A DNA stretch of 64,000 nucleotides from Nocardioides faecalis (GTDB taxonomy: Bacteria > Actinomycetota > Actinomycetes > Propionibacteriales > Nocardioidaceae). The notes under the pieces are model-generated. The model was not told where the DNA came from. It ran no database searches and was given only the letters and a program-made list of their open reading frames with translations. A program made the translations under genes and the position numbers. Position 1 is the stretch's first letter. Every line of letters begins with the position of its first letter. The stretch is from contig NZ_CP074406.1 in NCBI RefSeq assembly GCF_018388425.1, positions 2,728,001 to 2,792,000 of the forward strand, read 5' to 3'. Shown piece by piece: positions 19,414 through 28,664 of the stretch.

Positions 19414-20762
19414 TTGCGTCCTCCCAGCAGTACTCGGGCCTCTCCGACGGTGACCACCGAGCCGGTGACCAGCACGGCGCCGGAGCTCAGCGCGTCGCCG
19501 CTGCCGGCCTCGGCGAGGGCGGCGGCCTCGTCGATCGCCTCTGCCAGGCGCGGCACCACCGAGACCCGGTCCTCGCCGTAGATCTCGCGCGCGACCTCGG
19601 CCAGCGTCTCGGCCGGCATCGCGCGATCGGTGGAGTTCTGGGTGCACACGACGTGGGCCAGGTGGGGCTCGAAAGCGGCCAGCAGGCCCTCGGCGTCCTT
19701 GTCCCCCATCACGCCGACCACGCCGATGAGGGGGTCGAACTGGAAGGAGTCCTCCAGGGCCGCCGCGGCGGCCTCGGCCCCGTGCGGGTTGTGTGCGGCG
19801 TCGAGCACGATCGTGGGGCTGCGGCGCACGATCTCCAGCCGGCCGGGGCTGGTCATCTCGGCGAACGCGGCCCGGACGAGCTCCGCGTCGAGCGGCTCCT
19901 CGCCGCCGACGAACGACTCGACGGCCGCCAGCGCCATCGCGGCGTTCTGTGCCTGGTGGGCGCCGTAGAGCGGCAGGAAGATCTCGTCGTAGCGTGCGCG
20001 CAGGCCCTGCAGCGCGATCATCTGGCCGCCCACGGCCGGGGCGCGACCGGCGACACCGAACTCGAGGCCCTCGCGGGCGAGGGTGGCGCCGACCTCGGTG
20101 GCACGCTCCAGCAGGACCGCGGCGACGTCGGCGCTCTGCTGGGCGACGATCGCGACCGCGCCCGGCTTGATGATCCCGGCCTTCTCCCGCGCGATGGCCG
20201 CCGGCGTGTCGCCCAGGTACTGCGCGTGGTCCAGCGCGATCGGGGTGATCACCGCGACGTCGGCGTCGATCACGTTGGTGGCGTCCCAGGCCCCGCCCAT
20301 GCCGACCTCGACCACCGCGGCGTCGACCGGGGCGTCGGCGAATGCGGCGTAGGCCATCGCGACGACGGTCTCGAAGAAGCTGAGCGGGTGCGGCTGGGTC
20401 GCGTCGACGAGGTGGGTGTACGGCGCCACGTCGTTGAACGCACGCACGAAGGCCTCGTCGTCCAGCGGCTCGCCGTCGATGCTGATCCGCTCGCTCATCT
20501 TCTCCACGTGCGGGCTGGTGAACCGGCCCGTGCGCAGGTCGAGGGCACGCAGCAGCGCGTCGATCATCCGTGCGGTGGAGGTCTTGCCGTTCGTGCCGGT
20601 GAGGTGGATCGAGCGGTAGGCGCGCTGCGGGTCTCCGAGCAGCTCGGTGAAGGCGAGGATCCGGTCCAGCGACGGCTCGAGCCGGGTCTCGGGCCACCGG
20701 GACAGCAACGCGTCCTCGGCCTCGGCGAAGGTCTGGGCGGGACGCGCGGCAGGCTCGTTCAT
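19410..20762 (-). CDS. folC: Folylpolyglutamate/dihydrofolate synthase
   Basis: A 450-residue Mur-ligase-type enzyme that adds glutamate to folates and, in bacteria, often forms dihydrofolate. The ATP loop LTGTNGKTST (54-63), TSPHVEKMSERI, VEVGMGGAWDATNV, TPIALDHAQYLGDT and DAAHNPHG are all in order. The start ATG at 20762 gives a normal N-terminus (RWPETRLEPSLDRI region); the open frame continues upstream without similarity. It is coupled to the downstream DUF4233 gene. Confidence 0.95.
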   Translation of the reverse strand: MNEPAARPAQTFAEAEDALLSRWPETRLEPSLDRILAFTELLGDPQRAYRSIHLTGTNGKTSTARMIDALLRALDLRTGRFTSPHVEKMSERISIDGEPLDDEAFVRAFNDVAPYTHLVDATQPHPLSFFETVVAMAYAAFADAPVDAAVVEVGMGGAWDATNVIDADVAVITPIALDHAQYLGDTPAAIAREKAGIIKPGAVAIVAQQSADVAAVLLERATEVGATLAREGLEFGVAGRAPAVGGQMIALQGLRARYDEIFLPLYGAHQAQNAAMALAAVESFVGGEEPLDAELVRAAFAEMTSPGRLEIVRRSPTIVLDAAHNPHGAEAAAAALEDSFQFDPLIGVVGVMGDKDAEGLLAAFEPHLAHVVCTQNSTDRAMPAETLAEVAREIYGEDRVSVVPRLAEAIDEAAALAEAGSGDALSSGAVLVTGSVVTVGEARVLLGGRK

Positions 20763-20896
20763 CTCGGGAGCCAGTCTACGGAGTCGGCGCCCCCCGTGCC
20801 CCTTCGGCACCCGCACGACGAGTGCGGCAGGCGGTACGGCAGGGGTGCGGCGGCGGGCGCGGCGGCGACGTAGGGTGCGCGCGAGGGGTGAGGACG

Positions 20897-22105
20897 ATGG
20901 GGCGTCGACGTGGGCTGCGCTGGCCGGCCGCACTGCTGGTGTTCCTCGTGGTGCTCCCGGCGTGCACCGCCGGCGGCCAGCAGCCGCCCGGTTCGCCGAG
21001 CCAGCAGACCACCGACACGATCAGCGGCGCCCCGTTGATCCCCGAGCCGACGACGCTGCCCAGCGAGCTGCCGCCCTCCGTGCCCGTCGGCGAGATGCAG
21101 GACCTCGCCCAGCAGGCCGAGCGGCTCGCCCAGGAGCTGCCCGCCCAGCGCCGCCCCACCCCGATCCGACAGGCACCGGGCGGGACCCGGTGGCAGGCCG
21201 GGCAGCCCTACCGGGGCTACTTCGCCGATCCCGACCTGGTGCGCCACGGCGGCCGCTGGTACGCCTACGCCACCAACACCTCTCACCTGCGCCTGCCCAC
21301 GCTGACCTCCACCGACCTGCGCACCTGGACCCCGCTCACCGACGCCGCGGGAGGGGTCCTCGACCCGCTGCAGCCGGCCGCGTGGGTGGTCTCGCGCCGC
21401 GGCGGGCAGAGCCTGTGGGCACCCGGCGTGGCGAAGGTGGGCGACGGCTGGACGGCCGCCTACTCCGCCCCGGCCGGCACCGACGGCGGCGAGCGGCACA
21501 ACTGCATCGGCCTGTCCCGCGGTCCCTCCCCCGCCGGCCCGTTCCGGGCCGTCGGCGAGCGGATCTGCTACGGCCAGGCGCAGCTCGGCGTCATCGATCC
21601 CGACATCTACATCGACCCGACCGGCGTGCCGTGGTTGTTGTGGAAGTTCTCCGGTGTGGTGAACCGGCGCCCGGCCGGGATCTTCGTCCGCCAGCTGAGC
21701 CCTGAGGGCACCGGGTTCGCCAAGGGCTCCCAGACCCGGGAGCTGCTCACGTTGAGCGAGCCGTGGGAGGGCGACACCATCGAGAACCCGAGCATGATCG
21801 AGTTCCGCGGCGTCACCTACCTCTTCTACTCCGCCAACAGCTGGGAGGACGAGCGCTACGCCACCGGCTACGCGATCTGCGCCGGGCCCACCGGGCCGTG
21901 CGTGCGACAGAACAACGGCGACCCGCTGCTCTCCACGGCCGCCATCGGTCGGCTCGGGCCCGGCGGCGGGACCGCGTTCGTGCACCGCAAGTCGTTGCGG
22001 ATGCTCTACCACGCCTGGGACCGCGTGGGGAACCAGCGCCAGCTGCACGTCGCCGGGTTCTGGCAGCGCGAGGACGGCACCCTCGAGGTCGTCGACCCCG
22101 GCTGA
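20897..22105 (+). CDS. Glycoside hydrolase family 43-like lipoprotein
   Basis: A 402-residue exported lipoprotein with lipobox LPAC at about residue 20, then a linker to about 95. The five-bladed propeller of GH43 begins at YFADPDLVRHGGRWYAYAT (Asp base about 111). It continues with IDPDIYIDPTGVPWLLWK (pKa-modulating Asp about 233) and ENPSMIEFRGVTYLFYSA (acid Glu about 296). All three expected carboxylates are present. It would trim arabinose- or xylose-containing glycans outside the cell; the substrate is inferred only from the family. The ATG at 20897 was chosen because it directly precedes the Arg-rich signal peptide. Confidence 0.85.
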   Translation: MGRRRGLRWPAALLVFLVVLPACTAGGQQPPGSPSQQTTDTISGAPLIPEPTTLPSELPPSVPVGEMQDLAQQAERLAQELPAQRRPTPIRQAPGGTRWQAGQPYRGYFADPDLVRHGGRWYAYATNTSHLRLPTLTSTDLRTWTPLTDAAGGVLDPLQPAAWVVSRRGGQSLWAPGVAKVGDGWTAAYSAPAGTDGGERHNCIGLSRGPSPAGPFRAVGERICYGQAQLGVIDPDIYIDPTGVPWLLWKFSGVVNRRPAGIFVRQLSPEGTGFAKGSQTRELLTLSEPWEGDTIENPSMIEFRGVTYLFYSANSWEDERYATGYAICAGPTGPCVRQNNGDPLLSTAAIGRLGPGGGTAFVHRKSLRMLYHAWDRVGNQRQLHVAGFWQREDGTLEVVDPG

Positions 22106-22127
22106 GCCCGGGCGCGCCCCGGCTCAG
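22102..22127. terminator. Hairpin shared by convergent genes
   Basis: CTGAGCC ... GGCTCAG forms a 7-bp perfect outer stem with additional GGG/CCC pairing inside. Both stop codons (GH43 gene and esterase gene) lie in the arms. Confidence 0.6.
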
Positions 22128-23020
22128 GGGCGGCGGCGCACCTGCATCCGGAGCCAGCCGGCGACCTGCCACATCGACGGCTCGGCGGCGTCGTAGGTGC
22201 CGGTGTGGCGCCAGAAGCCGTGGATCTGGCCGAGGTAGCGGGTGCCGACCACCTCGACACCGGCCTCGGCGAGCAGGTGGACGAGGTGCTCGCCCTCGTC
22301 GCGCAGCGGGTCGTGCTCGGCGGTGAGCACCAGCGTCGGGGGCAGCGTGTGCAGCTGCGTGGAGCGCAGCGGGGCCAGGTCGGGGTGCTCGAGGTCGGCG
22401 CGGGTGGACGCGTACTGGTCCCAGTACCAGGCAGCGTCGGCCGGGTCGAACCCGTCGGCGGCGCTGCGGTAGGAGTCGAAGGAGGCCGACGGGTCGAGGA
22501 ACGGGTAGATCAGCACCAGCCCGGCGAGGGCGCCCGGTCGACGCAGGGCGGCGACCAGCGCCAGGTTGCCGCCCGCGCTGTCGCCGTGGGCGAAGCACGG
22601 CAGGTCCGCCAGCTCCGGCTGCGTGCCCACCCAGTCCAGGGCGGCGACCACGTCGTCGGGTGCCGCCGGGAACCGGTGCTCGGGCGGGCGGCGGTAGTCG
22701 ACGCTGAGGACCGCCACGCCGGCGAGGTCGGCGAACCGGCGCACCGCCGCGTCGTGCACCTCGACGTCGTTGAGCACGAAGCCGCCGCCGTGCGCGTGCA
22801 CCACCACGGCGTCGTACGTCTCGGGCAGGTAGAGCCGGGCGGGCACCCCGCCGGCATCGACGTCGCGCACGTGCGCCAGCGGGAGCCTGTCCTCGGCCAG
22901 CGCCGCCGCCCGGTCGGCGGCGCGCTCGGCCGCGATGTCGAAGCGGGGGTCGCTGACCGGCAGCGAGTCCGCCGCCGCGTACTGCTCGATCGCCTTGCGG
23001 GCCTGGGGGTGCAGTGCCAT
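22124..23020 (-). CDS. Alpha/beta-hydrolase (HSL-type esterase)
   Basis: A 298-residue cytoplasmic esterase of the hormone-sensitive-lipase family. The oxyanion loop HGGGF (77-81), the nucleophile elbow GDSAGG (Ser148), the acid in TAEHDPLRDE (about 235) and the catalytic His in GQIHGFW (about 265) complete the catalytic triad. YRRPPEHRFPAAPDDV is also characteristic. The substrate is unknown. ATG start at 23020. Convergent with the GH43 gene. Confidence 0.9.
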   Translation of the reverse strand: MALHPQARKAIEQYAAADSLPVSDPRFDIAAERAADRAAALAEDRLPLAHVRDVDAGGVPARLYLPETYDAVVVHAHGGGFVLNDVEVHDAAVRRFADLAGVAVLSVDYRRPPEHRFPAAPDDVVAALDWVGTQPELADLPCFAHGDSAGGNLALVAALRRPGALAGLVLIYPFLDPSASFDSYRSAADGFDPADAAWYWDQYASTRADLEHPDLAPLRSTQLHTLPPTLVLTAEHDPLRDEGEHLVHLLAEAGVEVVGTRYLGQIHGFWRHTGTYDAAEPSMWQVAGWLRMQVRRRP

Positions 23021-23171
23021 GTGCGCAGCCTAGGACCGCCGCGGGCGCCACGGGGGTACGACGGGTGGCGATGAGTTCACCGGCCGCTGTCGGTCCTCAC
23101 TGTGAGCGTGGTTCGGCGGACGTGTCGTCCGGCGCGCCCGCCTCCCCCACCCCCTCGTTTCAGGAGTCGTC

Positions 23172-23936
23172 ATGGAGCACACCACCCCCGGCCATCCCTG
23201 TTGGCTGGAGCTCGTCACGCCCGACCGTGACCGCACGGTCGCGTTCTACTCCGGCCTGTTCGGCTGGACCACCACCGAGCCGGTCCCCGAGCTCGGCGGC
23301 TACTCCCAGTTCCAGCTCGAGGGCCGGCCCCTGGGCGGGCTGATGCCCGAGGTGCCGGGGATGACCGGAGCGCCGGGCTGGACCGTCTACCTGGCCACCC
23401 GCGACGCCGAGGCGCTGGCGACGAAGGCCGAGAAGGCCGGCGGGTCCGTCGTCGTGGCGCCCATGGCGCTGCCCGACCTGGGCACCATGGTCGTGGTGGC
23501 CGACGCCTCGGGAATGGAGCACGGCGGCTGGCAGGCCGGCCCGTTCGCAGGCCTGGACAGCCAGGAGCGCCCCGGCGACCCGATCTGGTTCGAGGCCTAC
23601 AGCCGCGACTTCACCGCCACCCACGACTTCCTGCGCGACGTCTTCGACTGGACGCCGCACCTGACCGGGGACACCGACGAGTTCCGCTACGCCACCAGCG
23701 ACGTCCCCGAGACCGCGAAGGCCGGCCTGATGGACGCCTCCGGGTGGGGCGAGGACTTCGCGCCCGGCTGGGCGAGCTACATCAAGGTCGACGACATGGA
23801 CGCCACCCTCACACGCGTCGCCGAGCTCGGTGGCAGCGTGACCCAGGGTCCGGACGACACCCCCTTCGGCCTGCTGGCCGAGGTCGCCGACCCGACCGGG
23901 CAGCGGGTCAAGATCATGGTGCCGCCCGCCGGCTGA
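23172..23936 (+). CDS. Double-domain VOC/glyoxalase-like protein
   Basis: A 254-residue protein with two vicinal-oxygen-chelate modules (about 5-122 and 130-252). Each opens with W-E plus a 'FY..LFGW'/'FLRDVFDW' pattern and closes with a strand such as DPTGQRVKIM. Residues His8 and Glu13, and the second-module counterparts, could hold metal, but no single activity can be assigned; members include resistance and dioxygenase-like proteins. CAGGAG lies 7 nt before the ATG. Confidence 0.85.
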   Translation: MEHTTPGHPCWLELVTPDRDRTVAFYSGLFGWTTTEPVPELGGYSQFQLEGRPLGGLMPEVPGMTGAPGWTVYLATRDAEALATKAEKAGGSVVVAPMALPDLGTMVVVADASGMEHGGWQAGPFAGLDSQERPGDPIWFEAYSRDFTATHDFLRDVFDWTPHLTGDTDEFRYATSDVPETAKAGLMDASGWGEDFAPGWASYIKVDDMDATLTRVAELGGSVTQGPDDTPFGLLAEVADPTGQRVKIMVPPAG

Positions 23937-23980
23937 CGCAGTCGTTGACGCCCCTGGTGCGCCGGGGTGATGCTCGAGGC

Positions 23981-24040
23981 ATGCCCCCGCGCGACTTCAC
24001 CAGCCTGCCCGAGCCCGTCGGGGACGGCGACGGCGACTGA
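23981..24040 (+). CDS. Possible 19-residue leaderless small ORF
   Basis: ATG to TGA encodes MPPRDFTSLPEPVGDGDGD. GATGCT lies 6 nt upstream of the ATG, the spacing seen for leaderless genes here. The stop falls within the arm of the hairpin that ends the convergent gene, as with real convergent pairs in this window. There is no known homologue in memory, so it may be chance. Confidence 0.25.
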   Translation: MPPRDFTSLPEPVGDGDGD

Positions 24041-24065
24041 GCCGGCCCCGCGGGGCGTGGCTCAG
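24037..24065. terminator. Hairpin with nested palindrome
   Basis: CTGAGCC ... GGCTCAG arms enclose the self-complementary GCCCCGCGGGGC. The right arm contains the stop codon of the minus-strand gene. Confidence 0.6.
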
Positions 24066-25114
24066 CCCGCGCGCTCGACCTCCGGCGCCCCCAGCGTGGG
24101 CCCGGCCTCCAGGCTGGACAGGGCGACATCGGCCTCGCCGGTGAAACGCATCGTCCGCGACCCGGAGCGCGCTTCGTAGCGGAACGCTCCCGAGAAGCGC
24201 GCCGTGGTCCCCTCGACCGTGATCTCGGGCTCGCCCACGAGCCCCTGCCACCACCCGGACGCGTAGGGGTCGCCGCCCCCGGCCCGGGGCGTCGCCACGA
24301 GGTCGAAGAACGGGCACCGGGCGAACGCCTCCTGTCCGTCACACGCCTCGGCGCGGTCCGTCAGGTCATCGGCGAGCGCCTCCAACGTGGCGCCGGTGGC
24401 CTCCAGCGTGACGGCAGGCTGCGCGGACGGCTCGCCCGGCAGGACGCTGACCCGGGTGCGAGCGGAGGCGAACCACGCTCCGATCCGCTTGTCGAACGCG
24501 TAGACCGCCGGGTAGAGGGGCTGCACCTCGCCGACCGCCCCCTGGCCTCCGGCGACGACCTGCTCCCCCGCGCCACTGCGGGGGCGGCGGTCCAGCACGA
24601 CGGCACCGAGACGGATCTCGCTGTCGAGACCCTGCAGCGCCGGTTCGTCCCACGCCACCGAACCGAGCATCGGGACCGCGACGCGCCACTCACCGTCCTG
24701 CCGACCGAGCACCAGCGGCCACGTGTGCTCGGACCCCGCCAGGCGGTAGCGGACCTCGACCTCGACGAGGTCCTCCAGGTCGAGGTCACCCGGCAGGTCC
24801 ACCGCTCGCCCGGCGCGCTTCGGCCCGGCGAGGTCGAGCACCTTTATCCGCTGCTCCGCACCCGCCAACAGGTCGGCGGCGTCGTCCCGCTCCGGGGAGC
24901 CGCCTCCGGCCGTCATCGCGGCGAGCCGGGAGAGGTCCGGCCCCTTCCCCGACGCCACGAGGTCGACGTAGCGCTGCGCCGCACGCGACGCGCCGTCGTA
25001 CGACGACGAGCGCGACCAGACGAGGACGACCGCGGCAACAGCGAGCAACGCCAGCACGACCACCCCGACGAGGAGTCGGCGGTGGGTCGGCGCCACGGCG
25101 TGAGGGCGACTCAT
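24062..25114 (-). CDS. Membrane-anchored extracellular protein, unknown function
   Basis: A 350-residue protein. A short basic N-terminus precedes a single hydrophobic helix (LLVGVVVLALLAVAAVVLVW, 14-33). The rest is hydrophilic and would lie outside the membrane. It contains a helical membrane-proximal part with YVDLVASGKGPDLSRLA, similar in style to the lumazine-binding/DUF4878-type 'accumulation' domains of exported actinobacterial proteins, then several beta-rich blocks. A Cys pair (ACDGQEAFARC, about 277-287) could form a disulfide. I recognise no named family. It follows the WxG-bearing gene by 7 nt and is almost certainly in the same operon. Confidence 0.75.
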   Translation of the reverse strand: MSRPHAVAPTHRRLLVGVVVLALLAVAAVVLVWSRSSSYDGASRAAQRYVDLVASGKGPDLSRLAAMTAGGGSPERDDAADLLAGAEQRIKVLDLAGPKRAGRAVDLPGDLDLEDLVEVEVRYRLAGSEHTWPLVLGRQDGEWRVAVPMLGSVAWDEPALQGLDSEIRLGAVVLDRRPRSGAGEQVVAGGQGAVGEVQPLYPAVYAFDKRIGAWFASARTRVSVLPGEPSAQPAVTLEATGATLEALADDLTDRAEACDGQEAFARCPFFDLVATPRAGGGDPYASGWWQGLVGEPEITVEGTTARFSGAFRYEARSGSRTMRFTGEADVALSSLEAGPTLGAPEVERAG

Positions 25115-25121
25115 CCGGCGT

Positions 25122-26699
25122 TCAGTACGGGATGGGCCGGCCGCGCGGGCCGCCGGGGCGGGGTGGGACGTGGTAGGGGTCGCCCGGAGCGCCCGGGCCG
25201 GCCAGCGTGCCCTCGTCCGGGTCCGGCGCGGGGAGGGCCGTGTCGCCGGCGTAGTCGGTGACGCCGACGTCGAGCTTGTCGTACTGCGCTCGGAACGCAC
25301 GGTCGGTCTCCTCGTCGGCGGTGCGGATGTAGCCGGCCGCGATCATGCAGTGCTCGCCGGCCTCCACGAGGTCGCGACCGCTGCTCCTCATCAGCTGCAC
25401 CGCCCAGTCCAGGCTGGACTCGTACCCCGACTGGGCTCCGCGGGTGCCCCAACCGACGCGGTAGTCCCGTTCCCACACCGAGGCCTTGCTCAGCGCGGCC
25501 TCGTCGGCACTGCCGACCAGGATCGCGCCGAGGCTCGGCAGCGTGTAGCGACCGATCTCCTCGAACAGGTCGGCGTTGAACGCCAGCGAGTTGGGCTCGG
25601 ACCAGTCGGTCCCGGTCTGGTCGTCACGCTCACGGATGCCGCGGCCGCGGTGGATGTGGAAGTCGTCGATCCTGTCGTCGCGGCTGGCAAGGTCCGTGGC
25701 CTTCTTCAGCGTCTCCCAGACGTAGTACTCCGCCTCGTAGATGTCGAGGCCGAGCGCCCGCTCGGCCTCCTCGAGGCTGGACATCACTGCCTCGAAGCTG
25801 CCACCCGAGATCGGTCCGGGCTTCTGCTCCGACGGCGGCTCCGGGGTGCCGAACAGCTTGGCGACGTCCATCGCCACGGCCGCGGCGGAGATGGTCTTGG
25901 AGATCACCTTCCCGCCCGGCACGGCGTCGGCGATGATGCCGGTCACACCGCTGACGATCTTCCACGCGAGCGCCGCGCTCTCGGTGTCGCCGTCCTTCGC
26001 CACCGCGTTGAACGCCGCGAGCGCACCGTCGGCGATCGTCATGATCGCCGGGCGTGCCTCGAACCAGATCTGCTGCTCGGCGCACAGCGCCTGGGCCAGC
26101 CGAGTGAGCAGGGCACGCTGGTTCTGGGTGACGGTCGCGCACCTCACCTCGCCGTAGCTGTTCTCGAAGGCGCGCACGGTCTTGCCGGACCAGCCGGTGT
26201 AGTCCCCGCCGTTGATCCGGTGCAGCTGGGTGCGGATCAGTGCCCGGATGTCTCCGGCGCTGAACTCCTCGCCGTCGCTGTTGAGCGTGAGGTCGGCGAT
26301 CGCAGCCTGCAGGTGGCCGATCGGCGCATCGAAGGCGTCCGGGTCAGGAATCTCCCTGGTGAACCAGGGCTCGAAGACCTCGTCGATGCGTCGCCGGATC
26401 GAGTCGAAGTCGTCGACGTACCTGTCCTCCTCGTCGGGGTCGGGCGCCATCGGGACGCGCATCTTCCACCTCCCGCCGCCCTCACCGTCCGCGCCTGGAC
26501 GGGTCACCTCCTCCGTGATCGGGCCGAAGCTGCCCGAGGTCGGGTGGACGTAGAAGTAGAGGTCGCCCTGGATGGTCCAGCCCGAGATGCCGACCCCGTC
26601 GCTGCCGCCCCACGTCTCTTCGCACATGAAGGCGTCGATCGCGGCCTGCTTGATCTTGCCCACGAGGGTCTTGAGGGTCCCGGTGCTGTACTCGCTCAT
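25122..26699 (-). CDS. Uncharacterised protein with WxG and YxxxD features (possible type VII secretion substrate)
   Basis: A 525-residue protein, no signal peptide, no clear transmembrane helix. Residues 1-60 hold an N-terminal domain with aromatic strands. Residues 95-215 are largely helical and include GWSGKTVRAF (W170-G172). Residues 240-285 are Ala-rich and moderately hydrophobic. Residues 425-480 form a helix resembling the second WXG100 helix (LVEAGEHCMIAAGYIRTADE) that ends with YDKLD (473-477), matching the YxxxD/E export motif of ESX substrates. The C-terminus is Pro/Gly-rich. Secretion by a type VII system is an inference from these features only; no secretion genes are in the window. 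It is co-directional with and 7 nt upstream of the anchored protein. Confidence 0.7.
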   Translation of the reverse strand: MSEYSTGTLKTLVGKIKQAAIDAFMCEETWGGSDGVGISGWTIQGDLYFYVHPTSGSFGPITEEVTRPGADGEGGGRWKMRVPMAPDPDEEDRYVDDFDSIRRRIDEVFEPWFTREIPDPDAFDAPIGHLQAAIADLTLNSDGEEFSAGDIRALIRTQLHRINGGDYTGWSGKTVRAFENSYGEVRCATVTQNQRALLTRLAQALCAEQQIWFEARPAIMTIADGALAAFNAVAKDGDTESAALAWKIVSGVTGIIADAVPGGKVISKTISAAAVAMDVAKLFGTPEPPSEQKPGPISGGSFEAVMSSLEEAERALGLDIYEAEYYVWETLKKATDLASRDDRIDDFHIHRGRGIRERDDQTGTDWSEPNSLAFNADLFEEIGRYTLPSLGAILVGSADEAALSKASVWERDYRVGWGTRGAQSGYESSLDWAVQLMRSSGRDLVEAGEHCMIAAGYIRTADEETDRAFRAQYDKLDVGVTDYAGDTALPAPDPDEGTLAGPGAPGDPYHVPPRPGGPRGRPIPY

Positions 26700-26797
26700 G
26701 GTCTCGTCCTGGTCGCGAGGGGATTCCGACGGATAGGACGTTTCCTCAGGACCCCGGTCTCGAAACCACCGAGCACGCACCTGAGGCGTCGGAGGTC

Positions 26798-28597
26798 TCA
26801 GACGCCGAGGCGGGCGAGCTCCTCGTCGACGATCGCGGTGTCGAGCTTGGTGAAGACCGGCGTCGGCTTGGCGACGGCACGCCCGACCTCGACACGGTGG
26901 CGCTGCCAGGTCGGGAACCCGGTGTAGTCGCCCGTGATGATCGGGTAGCTGCGTCCTTCGAGGTCGAGGTCGGCGGCCTCCTCGACGTGCGGCATGGGCG
27001 CGATCCGGCCCTCGCCACCGAGTGCCTTGTCGACCTCGTTGGCCGAGAACGGCAGGAACGGGCTGAGCACCAGGTTGAGGTCGGCCACGCACTGCGCCAT
27101 GACGTGCAGGATGGTGCCGAGGCGGTCCCGGTCGGCCGGGTCCTTGGCCAGCTTCCACGGCTCGAGGTCGGAGACGTACTTGTTGACCTCGCCGACCGCA
27201 CGCATCGCCTCGCCGATCGCCTGCTTCTGCCGGTGCCGGCTGATCAGGTCGCCCACGACGTCGAAGGCGGTGGCGGTGACGTCGAGGACGGCACGGTCGG
27301 CGTCGGTGAGCTCACCGGCCGGCGGGATCTCGCCGAAGTTCTTCGCGATCAGGTTGGCGGTCCGGTTGACCAGGTTGCCCCAGCCGGCGACGAGCTCGTC
27401 GTTGGTACGACGCACGAACTCCGCCCAGGTGAAGTCGGAGTCCTGGTTCTCCGGGCCCGCCGCGGCGACGAAGTAGCGGAACGCGTCCGGCTGGTAGCGC
27501 GCGAGCAGGTCACGCACGTAGATGACGACCTTCTTCGAGGAGGAGAACTTGCGTCCCTCCATGGTGAGGAACTCCGAGGAGACCACCTCGGTGGGCAGGT
27601 TGAGCGCGCCGTACTCGCGCGGCGAGCCGCCCTTGGCGCCGCGACCGTCGTAGGCGAGCAGCTCGGCCGGCCAGATCTGGGAGTGGAAGGTGATGTTGTC
27701 CTTGCCCATGAAGTAGTACGACAGCGCCTCCGGGTCGTTCCACCAGGCGCGCCAGGCGTCCGGGTCGCCGGTGCGCCGGGCCCACTCGATGGAGGCCGAG
27801 AGGTAGCCGATCACGGCGTCGAACCAGACGTAGAGCTTCTTGGTCGGGTTCTCCCGCCACCCCTCCAACGGCACCGCGATGCCCCAGTCGATGTCGCGGG
27901 TCATCGCGCGGGGGCGGATCTCGCCGAGGATGTTCTTGGAGAAGCGGATCACGTTGGGCCGCCAGGTGCCGGAGGCCTCCCGCTCGTCGAGCCACTCCGT
28001 CAGCGCCTCGGCCAGCGCCGGCAGGTCGAGGAAGAAGTGCTGGGTCTCGATGAATTCGGGCTTCTCGCCGTTGATCTTCGAGCGCGGGTCGATCAGGTCG
28101 TGCGGGTCGAGCTGGTTGCCGCAGGCGTCGCACTGGTCGCCGCGGGCGCCCTCGGCGCCGCAGATCGGGCAGGTGCCCTCGATGTAGCGGTCGGGCAGGG
28201 TGCGCCCGGTCGAGGGCGAGATCGCGCCGTACGTCGTCTGCTCGACGAAGTAGCCGTTCTCGTAGACGCCGAGGAAGAGCTCTTGGACCACCGCGTGGTG
28301 GTTGCCGGTGGTGGTGCGGGTGTAGAGGTCGTAGCTGATGCCGAGGCCGACGAGGTCCTCCACGATGAGCCGGTGGTTCTTGTCGGCGAGCTCCTGGGGA
28401 CTCACCCCGGCTTCGTCGGCGGCGATCAGGATCGGGGTGCCGTGCTCGTCGGAGCCGGACACCATGAGCACGTCGTTGCCCGCCATCCGCTGGTACCGGC
28501 TGAACACGTCGGAGGGCACGCCGAAACCGGCCACGTGGCCGATGTGGCGCGGTCCGTTGGCGTAGGGCCAGGCGACTGCGGAGAGGACGTGGGTCAT
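26798..28597 (-). CDS. metG: Methionyl-tRNA synthetase
   Basis: A 599-residue class I synthetase charging tRNA-Met. HIGH is at 18-21 in the string GPRHIGHV. The Zn-knuckle CPICG ... CDACG lies near 142-160. The KMSKS-equivalent is KFSSSKK (about 344). The anticodon-binding helical domain follows, and no C-terminal dimerisation module is present. The window's minus strand shows TAGGAT exactly 6 nt before the ATG, with no Shine-Dalgarno, suggesting a leaderless mRNA. Confidence 0.96.
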   Translation of the reverse strand: MTHVLSAVAWPYANGPRHIGHVAGFGVPSDVFSRYQRMAGNDVLMVSGSDEHGTPILIAADEAGVSPQELADKNHRLIVEDLVGLGISYDLYTRTTTGNHHAVVQELFLGVYENGYFVEQTTYGAISPSTGRTLPDRYIEGTCPICGAEGARGDQCDACGNQLDPHDLIDPRSKINGEKPEFIETQHFFLDLPALAEALTEWLDEREASGTWRPNVIRFSKNILGEIRPRAMTRDIDWGIAVPLEGWRENPTKKLYVWFDAVIGYLSASIEWARRTGDPDAWRAWWNDPEALSYYFMGKDNITFHSQIWPAELLAYDGRGAKGGSPREYGALNLPTEVVSSEFLTMEGRKFSSSKKVVIYVRDLLARYQPDAFRYFVAAAGPENQDSDFTWAEFVRRTNDELVAGWGNLVNRTANLIAKNFGEIPPAGELTDADRAVLDVTATAFDVVGDLISRHRQKQAIGEAMRAVGEVNKYVSDLEPWKLAKDPADRDRLGTILHVMAQCVADLNLVLSPFLPFSANEVDKALGGEGRIAPMPHVEEAADLDLEGRSYPIITGDYTGFPTWQRHRVEVGRAVAKPTPVFTKLDTAIVDEELARLGV

Positions 28598-28610
28598 GGC
28601 TGAATCCTAG

Positions 28611-28634
28611 GTCCGGGCGGCTGCCCGCCCGGAC
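28611..28634 (-). terminator. Hairpin between the DsbA-like gene and metG
   Basis: GTCCGGGCGG - CTGC - CCGCCCGGAC is a perfect 10-bp stem. It lies downstream of the DsbA-like gene and just upstream of the metG promoter element (TAGGAT, minus strand, 28604-28609). Confidence 0.65.
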
Positions 28635-28664
28635 CCGGTGTGCGGCCGGCGCCGCCCCCGCGCC

